DNA of 61,141 bases from contig DAINAR010000016.1 in NCBI GenBank assembly GCA_036733345.1, forward strand, positions 1 to 61,141. The letters are read 5' to 3'. The notes under the pieces are model-generated. The model saw nothing but the letters and a program-made list of their open reading frames with translations. It did not search any database and was not told the origin of the DNA. The position numbers were made by a program, and so were the translations under genes. The DNA comes from JAFGMQ01 sp036733345 (GTDB lineage: Bacteria > Desulfobacterota > DSM-4660 > Desulfatiglandales > Desulfatiglandaceae). Below, piece after piece: positions 54,601 to 61,141 of the stretch (the stretch's first letter is position 1; every line of letters begins with the position of its first letter).

Positions 54601-57388
54601 TAAGGGGCACAGCGCCATCTGCGTTGATCCGGACAACCACAATACCGTTTATGCCGGGACAGGTTATCTTGGAAGGGGAAATGTGTTCCGCTCCCTTGAC
54701 GGAGGAATGAACTGGAACAGCGATAATCCTGAGGAATGGGGCGGACTGTACATGTACACTCCGGATGCAGCCATAGTGCCGGCGCCACCCTCAGCAAATG
54801 TTATAAGCAACGCGGCAGTACTGACTGTCCTGTGTGACGGGGATGATGATCCTTTAACGGATAATCCCTACGTATGGATAGGAACCGAAGGAAAAGGATT
54901 CCTGTTTGCAGCGGACGGGAAACACTTTCAGCCTTCAGGGGGAACAGTCAATCCCATTGCGCCTACACAGACGGGTTCACCGATTTATGTAAACCCGGAA
55001 AACACAGGCAACGGTCACATGACCGAACCCATGCTGTGGTACACATCATTGACCGAGGACTGGACCGCTACATGTTATGTCCCTGTCGATGCCTATGCAA
55101 CTGTCGCTGTTCCTGGAACTGATAATGTGGGAACCGGCTTGATGTCAAACATTGAAACCTCTCCTCAGACTGTGACAGAAAATTGGGAAGCAGTATACAC
55201 GGGAAGAGCAGGCACTGTGTATTTCACTCAGGGTATTGCTCCTGCCCGCAATCCTGGCAATATAATAAATATAAAATTTTTGACATCTGAAACCTGGACT
55301 GTGCAATGCATAAACGCTGATACTCCCGGTTCTGAGGAATTCAGTGTTCAGGGAACTCTGTCGGGTCGACGGCCAAACGCCTTCTCAGGCATTATTTACA
55401 CTGATGATGTATCGGGCCTGGAATTTTCATGGGTGGACGGGGTAGATGATTTTCTTGTGGGTGACAGATTCGTGTTTACGACTAATTATCCATCACCAGT
55501 ATTCACTGGCAGTTCAACAAACACAGACACATTGATCAATATACAGAGTACGTCAACAGAAAACTGGGAGATGACCTACACTATTATCAGTACTGAACCA
55601 ACTACAAACTATGCATTCAGCGTGTCTGGCAGTGTTTCAGGAACGTTGCCTAATGCTGTGGAAGGAGTAGATTATACTGAGCCACAATTGAGTTTTTCAT
55701 GGGTTGAGGGGCCTGACGATTTTGTACCCGGCGACAAGTTTGAATTTTCCACCATCCGTCCCCAGGTGAGCTTTTTTCCGGCCTCTGTATCGTACATCAA
55801 TCACGGATCACTCGGGAATATTTCCATAAACAATGCTTTATCCGAGACATGGACAGTGCGGTGTATTGATGCCACTCCGGTTTTCAGTGTTACAGGGAGT
55901 ATTTCCGGCGCTCATCCGGATGCTTCTACAGGTGATTACGGAGATGACAGCTCGCCGATTTCCTTTACAATTAACGACGGTACAGACCCCTGGCTGGTCG
56001 GCAGCAGGTTCACATTTACAACAACCACATGGTGGCAGGTTTCAGGAACGGTTTCAGGGCCACAGACAAACACTGCCACTACCGGCGTAAGCTACAATTC
56101 AGATGGAAACCAGGTGAGATTCAGAATAAATGCCGGAGCGGTTCCATACTGTGTGGGAGACAGCTTTGCATTCAGTACCTTTGGGGCCTCTTCTCCTTTC
56201 TGGAGGGTGGAGGGTTCCGTGTCCGGCCTCCAGTCAGGTATTGCACAAATGGGACAATTATACCGATCTGACAATAATGAAGTTGGATTCATGATCATAG
56301 AGGGCTCAACTCCCTTTGCAACAGACGACAGATTCAAGTTTCATGTTGGGGCAAACAACCTCAATCACGGCCGCACCGTGTGGGACATCAAACAAGTTGG
56401 AGGCACTCATGGCTCAGACGCAATCCTCTATGCCGGCACTTCAATAGGTGTCTTCAAGAGTATAAATGGAGGAAGGACCTGGACAGAGACAGGGAATTTC
56501 ACGGGCGACTATATAATCTGTATCGAACTCCATCCCGGTTCAACAGGCGGAGCCGGTGACGTGATCTACGCAGGGACACAGAACGGGGCCGTATGGGTCA
56601 GCACCAACAGCGGGGTGAACTGGACCCGGTATTCAAGCGGCATGACCGCCGGGTCATTCATAAAGGATATTGTTCTGGATCCAACAAACAACTTCCTGTA
56701 CGCAATAACTTACGATGGTCCGGTGGAAACGGCATCGAGTTCGGTATATGTGCATAAGATAAATACTGACGGCTCAATGGGGACTGAAGGATGGAAAGCG
56801 GTTTCGAGCGGTCTGGCAGGCACCGCGCTTCACACACTTGCAATAGATAATCCGGCAGAGCCGGGTATACTGTTTACCGGAGGAGAAGGTATCAGTTTTT
56901 CCAGGGCCGATACAGATCTTGAGACAGGCAATCCCACATGGATGGATAGCAATAACGGGCTCAGCAACATTATAATGGCGAGGATGCCGATTCTTTTCTC
57001 CGGCCAGTGTTCCATGAGCTGGGATATTACCCGTTACGACAACACGGTCTGGTTCAAGGTATATATAGAAGACCAGAACGGCAATCCTCCGATCGAGGGA
57101 TCGACCTTCACAGCTGTTATAACGCCCAGTGAAGGCGATGAATGGACAGCCTATGACATTGAATATCCAGATTGCTATACCCATACAGGGACATTCCGGG
57201 ATCCCGGAAATCCGTCTACAAACAATCCTTACTGGTTTAGTTTTACCATTTCACCGCCGGAATCAATTGATGAAGAATCCACGGTTGATGTGGAACTTAC
57301 ATTTACACCGGAGAATACCTTGCCTGATGCACCGGGTAGTTCAGGCCAGGAACAGACATACAAATGGACCTTTGCATACCGATATTAG
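51686..57388 (+). CDS. very large surface lipoprotein with Ig-like domains and Asp-box repeats
   Basis: About 1900 residues. Lipobox LLVSC (Cys28), then eight or nine bacterial Ig-like (invasin Big_1-type) domains of ~97 residues to about residue 925. After that come Asp-box repeats (STDSGQTW, SLDGGMNW, SINGGRTW, STNSGVNW) typical of beta-propellers, interrupted by five ~60-80-residue modules of unknown type (W.V.GSVSG....F.FST), and a C-terminal beta-rich domain. It follows the secretin gene, so it may be an adhesin or a substrate/stalk linked to the pilus system (inference). Start uncertain: TTG 51665 and ATG 51668 are also in frame; ATG 51686 gives the cleanest signal peptide. Confidence 0.85.
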   Translation: MGKKYLGNLRIGFVSFIMFFALSLLVSCGGGGGDDEGAPSVGSITVDAGSDEIVADGVSRIWVTATVLNSDGDPVDDDTTVVFTTTAGALSPASAQTYDGMATVYLRSSTTVGTATVTATAAGASSSVSVNFIPSNVASISLTANPGTLNADGASTSTIRAEVRDSQGNSVGEEVISFSITSGTGTLSESTVTTVSGVAALTYTASNRVGFETITAWSANGISGSVTITLISAIVGSVTVSAGSSEITADGISQTLIMSTVKDINGNNVADGTAVNFSTSAGTLSAAISTTVNGIATATLTSSATVGTAIVTVTAGGVLGTTTVNFIPGAPNIINLTATPNNLSADGASTSTIRAVVNDARGNAVANGEVISFRVTTGTGLLSAPTATTTNGVATLTYTASNSVGFETITALAANGISGSVTITLISAIVGSVTVSAGSSEITADGISQTLIMSTVKDINGNNVVDGTAVNFSTSAGNLSAATSTTVNGIATATLTSSVTVGTAIVTVTAGGVLGTTTVNFIPGAPNIINLTATPNNLSADGASTSTIRAVVNDARGNAVANGEVISFRVTTGTGLLSAPTATTTNGVATLTYTASNSVGFETITALAANGISGSVTITLISAIVGSVTVSAGSSEITADGISQTLIMSTVKDINGNNVADGTAVNFSTSAGTLSAATSTTVNGIATSTLTSSVNVGTATVTVTAGGVSATTAVLFVSGAVSTIRLTATPGILAADGASTSEISATVTDANGNAVDNETITFTIVQGSGSFSAPTATTGGGVATVTYTASQNPGTVVIEAASTNSTSSTIDILLMGGGDPVAEEFGVFAAFLNISGLWRMNLEDQITVGLADVYGNAVDDTTRVDFKTYNTGGLITPNSAETVSGFASTSLFSTPNPVPLQGFLSVTAETEGGHTTRATAIEVTPFPDNHIVYLGTNGGGIYKSTDSGQTWENVSRSILNSRSGENFIDPYIKGHSAICVDPDNHNTVYAGTGYLGRGNVFRSLDGGMNWNSDNPEEWGGLYMYTPDAAIVPAPPSANVISNAAVLTVLCDGDDDPLTDNPYVWIGTEGKGFLFAADGKHFQPSGGTVNPIAPTQTGSPIYVNPENTGNGHMTEPMLWYTSLTEDWTATCYVPVDAYATVAVPGTDNVGTGLMSNIETSPQTVTENWEAVYTGRAGTVYFTQGIAPARNPGNIINIKFLTSETWTVQCINADTPGSEEFSVQGTLSGRRPNAFSGIIYTDDVSGLEFSWVDGVDDFLVGDRFVFTTNYPSPVFTGSSTNTDTLINIQSTSTENWEMTYTIISTEPTTNYAFSVSGSVSGTLPNAVEGVDYTEPQLSFSWVEGPDDFVPGDKFEFSTIRPQVSFFPASVSYINHGSLGNISINNALSETWTVRCIDATPVFSVTGSISGAHPDASTGDYGDDSSPISFTINDGTDPWLVGSRFTFTTTTWWQVSGTVSGPQTNTATTGVSYNSDGNQVRFRINAGAVPYCVGDSFAFSTFGASSPFWRVEGSVSGLQSGIAQMGQLYRSDNNEVGFMIIEGSTPFATDDRFKFHVGANNLNHGRTVWDIKQVGGTHGSDAILYAGTSIGVFKSINGGRTWTETGNFTGDYIICIELHPGSTGGAGDVIYAGTQNGAVWVSTNSGVNWTRYSSGMTAGSFIKDIVLDPTNNFLYAITYDGPVETASSSVYVHKINTDGSMGTEGWKAVSSGLAGTALHTLAIDNPAEPGILFTGGEGISFSRADTDLETGNPTWMDSNNGLSNIIMARMPILFSGQCSMSWDITRYDNTVWFKVYIEDQNGNPPIEGSTFTAVITPSEGDEWTAYDIEYPDCYTHTGTFRDPGNPSTNNPYWFSFTISPPESIDEESTVDVELTFTPENTLPDAPGSSGQEQTYKWTFAYRY
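52385..53790 (+). repeat. 585-bp near-identical tandem coding repeats
   Basis: Copies begin at 52385, 52970 and 53555, exactly 585 bases (195 codons, two Ig-like domains) apart; the third copy is partial, diverging after about 53790. Copies one and two differ at about eight positions by eye, all in their first 250 bases; the rest looks identical. This indicates recent duplication or ongoing gene conversion. Confidence 0.92.
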
Positions 57389-57401
57389 GCCATGATTTTT
57401 G

Positions 57402-57444
57402 ATTTAAATGCCTCCAGTCTGTCTTTGGCTGGAGGCATTTAAAT
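57402..57444. terminator. strong bidirectional terminator hairpin
   Basis: ATTTAAATGCCTCCAG (57402-57417) is the exact reverse complement of CTGGAGGCATTTAAAT (57429-57444), an uninterrupted 16-bp stem with an 11-base loop. It lies between the large lipoprotein gene and the convergent HAD gene. Stem bases near the foot provide A/T-rich tails on both sides. Confidence 0.8.
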
Positions 57445-57509
57445 ATGTCTAAGGCGAAATTCAACTGCAGGTTTTACTCAGAGATTTGTAATAAAATATC
57501 CAGATCAAC

Positions 57510-58157
57510 TTAATTCATTTTTATAAGCAGATCCCTGAGTTCAAGCAGGCTTTCGATATGGACAGCCGCTGAAAGGTTTCTGTTCCTGTAAGCTACCAAC
57601 GGGACCCCTGCCCTCTCGCATGTTTCACGGTCTACCTCTGAATCACCCACATACCAGCATTCATCTGGCCCGATTCCAAGAAAGTCCAGGATCTTGAAAA
57701 CGGATTCAGGATGTGGCTTCGGGCTTTTAACGTCTAAGGAAGAGACAACAATGTCAAAAAAATGGCTGAGGCCGTTCAGTTCAAGCACCTCCTCTATCGT
57801 ATTGGTCCTGTTTGTGGCAACGGCAAGTCCGTATCCGGGCCTGAGAAATGTGAGAAGTTCCTTGAGCCCCGGTTCAATAATCATATCCTTGAGGAAGGAA
57901 CCATAGCCTATCTGCATCCGGTAGGCATGAGCCGCTTCTTCGTAAGAGGTATTCCTGAACAGGTAGCGCACTGATTCATGAACAGTGTGCATGTGGATAA
58001 AGGAGAAGTCCTTTTCCGTCATGGGCGGGAGCCCGAAATGGGAAAGGAGAGTATTATAAAAATTGATATTGGCCTGTCTGGAGTCAAACATCACTCCGTC
58101 ACAGTCAAAGATAACAGCCGAGATTTTTTGTTTGATATTCATTGAATAATGGTGCAC
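57510..58157 (-). CDS. HAD-superfamily phosphatase, phosphoglycolate-phosphatase-like
   Basis: The 215-residue protein has the HAD motifs in order: FDCDGV with nucleophile Asp18 and acid Asp20, the helical cap, motif II ATNRTN, motif III lysine in KSPKPHP, and motif IV VGDSEVDRETC. This is the phosphoglycolate phosphatase/beta-phosphoglucomutase group, but the substrate cannot be told from sequence. Met6 (58142) is a possible alternative start. It is convergent with the large lipoprotein gene and divergent from nadB. Confidence 0.88.
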   Translation of the reverse strand: MHHYSMNIKQKISAVIFDCDGVMFDSRQANINFYNTLLSHFGLPPMTEKDFSFIHMHTVHESVRYLFRNTSYEEAAHAYRMQIGYGSFLKDMIIEPGLKELLTFLRPGYGLAVATNRTNTIEEVLELNGLSHFFDIVVSSLDVKSPKPHPESVFKILDFLGIGPDECWYVGDSEVDRETCERAGVPLVAYRNRNLSAAVHIESLLELRDLLIKMN

Positions 58158-58287
58158 AAAGGTTAATAATAAAGGGTTAATTTAGAAGAGAAATGATTTT
58201 ATGTCAACAAGGATGCAGCGAGAACACTGGGAAATGTCAAAGTCGACGCAAATGCAGGGGCATAACGCAACCTGGAAAGAAGATGAT

Positions 58288-58358
58288 CTCACACAACGGC
58301 GCAAAGCTGTAAAGGTTTTCTCTTGATGTCCTTCGCGTGGTTTGCGTCCTGGCGTGAG
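58288..58358. repeat. interspersed palindromic GCAAAG-type repeat
   Basis: The left arm (58288-58305) and right arm (58341-58358) are inverted with 14 of 18 positions paired, around a core reading AAAGGTTTTCTCTTGATGTC and onward. Repeats built on CACGCAAAGGCGCAAAG with this core are common between genes in many environmental bacteria. It lies upstream of nadB, and the surrounding 58158-58388 holds no gene. Confidence 0.6.
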
Positions 58359-58388
58359 TTAGTGTTTATTCTCCTGTAAGGAGCAGAA

Positions 58389-60011
58389 ATGGAAATATAT
58401 ACTGATTATCTGGTCATAGGAAGCGGTATTGCCGGTTTGACTTTTGCACTTCAGGCGGCAAGATCCGGGACCGTGACCATTGTTACAAAAAAGGAAAAAA
58501 TGGAGGGATCAACCAACTATGCCCAGGGCGGCATAGCATCGGTATTCGATCCCAATGACAGGTTTGATTTTCATATCAAGGATACCCTTGAAAGCGGGGA
58601 CGGGCTCTGTCATGAGGATATAGTAAGGATGGTAGTCCAGGAAGGTCCCCCCAGGATTGATGAACTTATATCCCTTGGTGTGAATTTTTCACATCTTTCA
58701 GATGACAGTGACACCCTTGACCTGGGGAGGGAAGGAGGACATTCGAAGCGGAGGATTGTTCATGTTAAAGACCTGACAGGCCGGGAAGTAGAGCGGATTC
58801 TCCTTGAGCGGGCGGAAGAAAACAAGAATATCAGCATCTATGAGCATCACATGGCGATTGATCTTATCACAAAATCCAAGATGATCAAGAGGGGCATTAA
58901 TACGAGCGAGAGCAAGGAGACCTGCTGGGGTGCATATGTACTGGATGCTGTAAATGGCAGCGTCATAACATTTCTGGCCCACGTAACGGTGCTGTCGACC
59001 GGCGGTGCCGGAAAGGTATATCGTTACACAAGCAATCCCGACATTGCAACTGGAGACGGCGTGGCTATTGGATATCGAGCAGGCGCCAAGGTTGCCAATA
59101 TGGAATTTGTTCAGTTCCACCCCACAATTCTGTATCATCCCCTTGCAAAGAACTTCCTTATTTCCGAGGCGGTTCGGGGTGAAGGAGGAGTCCTTGTTGA
59201 TGCTAAAGGCAATCGTTTTATGGAAGAATACCACCCCCTCAAGGATCTCGCGTTCAGAGATATTGTGGCCAGATCCATTGATATGGAACTCAAGAAGAGC
59301 GGTGACGAATGTGTCTACCTTGACATTACACACAAGCCGGCTGAATTTATAAAAGACAGATTTCCAAACATATATGAGACATGCCTTGGACTTCAGATCG
59401 ATATGACAAAACAGCCTGTACCCGTAGTTCCTGCTGCACATTACATGTGCGGAGGCCTTCTAACTGATCAATACGGAGTGACAAACCTTGAGAATCTCTA
59501 TGCTATTGGGGAGGTAGCATGTACCGGACTTCACGGAGCTAATCGTCTGGCCAGCAATTCCCTTCTTGAAGCCCTTGTTTTTGCGAGGCGTGCAGCTGTT
59601 AAATCATCAGAAGACCTTAATGAAAAAAGGAATTTGCCTTTTCCCGGGGCTCCCCAGTGGGATCCGGGAAGCGCTACAGACAGCGAGGAGATAGTTGTTG
59701 TCACACATAACTGGGATGAGATAAGGAGTTTTATGTGGAATTATGTCGGGATTGTCAGGACAAATAAGAGGCTGGAAAGGGCAAGAAGGCGTATTGAGAA
59801 TATTCAGGAAGAGATCAGAGAATATTACTGGAATTTTCTGGTGACTCTTGATCTGCTTGAGCTGAGGAATATCGCACTTGTCGCCGAATTAATTATTTCA
59901 TCCGCTTCACTCAGAAAGGAAAGCAGAGGCCTGCACCATAATCTTGATTATCCATCCAAGGATGATAAGAACTGGCTGAGGGATACTGTTTTGTGTAATG
60001 ATAAGGGCTGA
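58389..60011 (+). CDS. nadB: L-aspartate oxidase
   Basis: FAD enzyme making iminoaspartate for NAD synthesis; anaerobes use fumarate as electron acceptor. The 540-residue protein has the dinucleotide motif GSGIAG (11-16), the NYAQGGIASV flavin segment, HSKRRIVHVKD, FVQFHPT, and the active-site HYMCGGLLTDQYG and GLHGANRLASNSLLEALVFARR motifs. AAGGAG lies 5 bases before the ATG. The quinolinate synthase and phosphoribosyltransferase genes are not in the window. folE2 follows 88 bases later. Confidence 0.94.
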   Translation: MEIYTDYLVIGSGIAGLTFALQAARSGTVTIVTKKEKMEGSTNYAQGGIASVFDPNDRFDFHIKDTLESGDGLCHEDIVRMVVQEGPPRIDELISLGVNFSHLSDDSDTLDLGREGGHSKRRIVHVKDLTGREVERILLERAEENKNISIYEHHMAIDLITKSKMIKRGINTSESKETCWGAYVLDAVNGSVITFLAHVTVLSTGGAGKVYRYTSNPDIATGDGVAIGYRAGAKVANMEFVQFHPTILYHPLAKNFLISEAVRGEGGVLVDAKGNRFMEEYHPLKDLAFRDIVARSIDMELKKSGDECVYLDITHKPAEFIKDRFPNIYETCLGLQIDMTKQPVPVVPAAHYMCGGLLTDQYGVTNLENLYAIGEVACTGLHGANRLASNSLLEALVFARRAAVKSSEDLNEKRNLPFPGAPQWDPGSATDSEEIVVVTHNWDEIRSFMWNYVGIVRTNKRLERARRRIENIQEEIREYYWNFLVTLDLLELRNIALVAELIISSASLRKESRGLHHNLDYPSKDDKNWLRDTVLCNDKG

Positions 60012-60099
60012 AAAGATGCTGATTCAGTTTATATTATATCGGAAATGTTACAGGAGCAGAGGGGCCTTTCTGGCGGGTATTAGATTTTAGGAAAGTGTT

Positions 60100-60876
60100 A
60101 TGAATGATATACAGAATTACAAGGATTACAGAAATATAGATATCGATAAGGTAGGAGTGAAAGGTTTACGTTATCCTATTACCGTACTTGACAAGGACCA
60201 GGGGGAGCAGCAGACTATTGCCAAGATAAATATGTATGTCAGCCTGCCCCGTTATTATAAAGGTACACATATGAGCAGGTTCGTTGAGATACTTAACGAG
60301 CACAGCCGAAGAATATCCCTGCAGAACTTTCCTGAAATACTGGGGGAGATGAAAAAGCGACTGAATGCAGAGAGCGCCCACCTTGAGGCCACCTTTCCCT
60401 ATTTTATAAACAAGCCTGCACCGGTTACGGGGATTCAGGGCCTCATGGAATACAGGTGCAGCCTGCAGGGGTCATTAGAGGACAAGACAGACCTGATGGT
60501 AAAGCTTTATGTGCCCATATGCACTCTTTGCCCATGTTCCAAGGAGATAAGCGATTTCGGCGCTCACAATCAGCGAGGTGAGGTGCGGCTCCAGCTAAGA
60601 TTTATAAAGTTTGTGTGGATAGAGGATATTATCAAGCTCGTTGAGGAGTCTGCCTCCAGTGATGTGTATTCTCTCTTGAAACGAGAGGATGAAAAATTTG
60701 TTACTGAAAAGGCATATCAAAATCCCATGTTTGTAGAAGATGTTGTCAGGGATATAGCGGTTAAACTTAACAATGACAATAATATCACATGGTTTTCTAT
60801 AGAAACTGAAAATTATGAGTCGATTCACAACCACAATGCATATGCCTACATAGAAAAACATAAGAAGACAGAATAG
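60100..60876 (+). CDS. folE2: GTP cyclohydrolase FolE2 (type IB)
   Basis: Converts GTP to dihydroneopterin triphosphate, the first step of folate synthesis, using a metal other than the usual FolE zinc site. The 258-residue protein has the diagnostic CTLCPCSKEIS (Cys141, Cys144, Cys146) and GAHNQRG (His156) motifs and a late HNHNAYAYIE. In this organism folate also feeds the methyl branch used by AcsE. It lies downstream of nadB on the same strand, probably co-transcribed. Confidence 0.94.
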   Translation: MNDIQNYKDYRNIDIDKVGVKGLRYPITVLDKDQGEQQTIAKINMYVSLPRYYKGTHMSRFVEILNEHSRRISLQNFPEILGEMKKRLNAESAHLEATFPYFINKPAPVTGIQGLMEYRCSLQGSLEDKTDLMVKLYVPICTLCPCSKEISDFGAHNQRGEVRLQLRFIKFVWIEDIIKLVEESASSDVYSLLKREDEKFVTEKAYQNPMFVEDVVRDIAVKLNNDNNITWFSIETENYESIHNHNAYAYIEKHKKTE

Positions 60877-60972
60877 GCAGTTAGTCAGCAGCAGGAACTA
60901 AGATGACCGTCCGAGATCACAATGTGTTTTTCAGGGAGCATCAGTCAATAACCGGCAATATGGAATAATTTC

Positions 60973-61090
60973 AATCCGCCAGCCAGCCAGAGGCTGGTAA
61001 AAGGCGGACGAGGGTTCGATCCCCCGCCCCTTGGGGCGTTCAATGCTTTTTAAGATACCCCGCTGCTCTGCGGCGGGGTAGTTCATTAAT
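60973..61090. repeat. composite interspersed repeat, copy 2
   Basis: Starts with TCCGCC...GGCGGA around a small CCAGCC-AGA-GGCTGG hairpin, then the 34-base segment 61033-61066 that matches 8991-9024 with one mismatch, and ends in a hairpin. The rest of 60877-61141 contains no supported gene. Confidence 0.7.
61056..61080. terminator. GC-rich hairpin in the right-end repeat
   Basis: TACCCCGCTGC (61056-61066) pairs with GCGGCGGGGTA (61070-61080), an 11-bp stem with one G-U pair and a 3-base loop. It may terminate transcripts from nadB-folE2, although no T-run follows, so it may simply be part of the repeat. Confidence 0.4.
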
Positions 61091-61141
61091 CAACTGATAA
61101 CAATTTTATTTTTAACAATAAATGAAGCTTTGCCTTCCACA

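Noticed and set aside
58698..59441. 247-residue minus-strand open frame inside nadB
   Set aside because: Long antisense shadow of a well-supported gene, with no ribosome binding site or recognisable motif.
61011..61027. tRNA-like T-arm (GGGTTCGATCCC)
   Set aside because: No acceptor, D-arm or anticodon structure surrounds it; it is part of the interspersed repeat.

Overview
The window looks like a chromosomal segment from a strictly anaerobic, Wood-Ljungdahl-type bacterium, most likely a Desulfobacterota (delta-proteobacterial) sulfate reducer or syntroph. The grounds are a bacterial acetyl-CoA synthase/corrinoid protein gene set (acsD, acsB, acsC, acsE), two different pyruvate:ferredoxin oxidoreductases, a two-subunit class I fumarase, a PilMNOP/MshL-type pilus assembly locus and typical delta-proteobacterial interspersed repeats. 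This is inference from gene content; no rRNA, tRNA or CRISPR array was seen.

Layout. 1-541: end of an unknown gene, a small membrane protein and a 60-residue protein. 656-10465, minus strand: the replication/gyrase block dnaA-dnaN-gyrB-gyrA-gpsA-birA. DnaA is strikingly divergent, and the dnaA-dnaN spacer carries 24-bp tandem repeats inside a composite repeat that recurs at the right edge of the window. Transcription diverges at 10466-10851, the best guess for an origin region, although no consensus DnaA box was found. 10852-16784, plus strand: acsD-acsB-acsC-acsE, without the CODH gene acsA. 16865-22942: a GC-rich 2025-residue subtilisin-like protein with three ~282-residue repeats, behind a clear promoter. 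23030-26450, minus: a beta-helix gene remnant, corA, pckA and a phospholipase A2-like lipoprotein. 26821-32270: stand-alone GMP synthase ATP-pyrophosphatase subunit, murI, a membrane-anchored unknown, fumarase beta and alpha, surE.

32363-42312, minus: single-chain PFOR (nifJ) and, upstream of it, a tightly packed seven-gene run porC-porD-porA-porB followed by NuoE-like, NuoF-like and short NuoG/HoxU-like subunits. This is the most interesting system in the window: a four-subunit pyruvate oxidoreductase apparently joined to the NAD(H)/flavin electron module known from bifurcating [FeFe] hydrogenases, but with no hydrogenase domain. It could couple pyruvate and acetyl-CoA interconversion directly to NAD(H).

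42564-57388: lepB, a small XRE regulator, then plus-strand pilM-N-O-P, a lipoprotein, an AMIN-STN-TPR protein, an MshL-type secretin lipoprotein and a ~1900-residue lipoprotein with Ig-like domains (including near-identical 585-bp tandem repeats) and Asp-box repeats, ended by a 16-bp terminator hairpin. 57510-61141: HAD phosphatase (minus), then nadB and folE2 (plus), then repeat DNA.

Functionally, the central carbon genes fit together. The Acs proteins make acetyl-CoA from a methyl group and CO, the pyruvate oxidoreductases link acetyl-CoA to pyruvate, and PEP carboxykinase and fumarase continue towards C4 metabolism. Several genes appear to use TTG starts placed behind good ribosome binding sites (gpsA, the fumarase beta gene, porD, lepB, the XRE gene), so ATG-only start calls would be wrong here.
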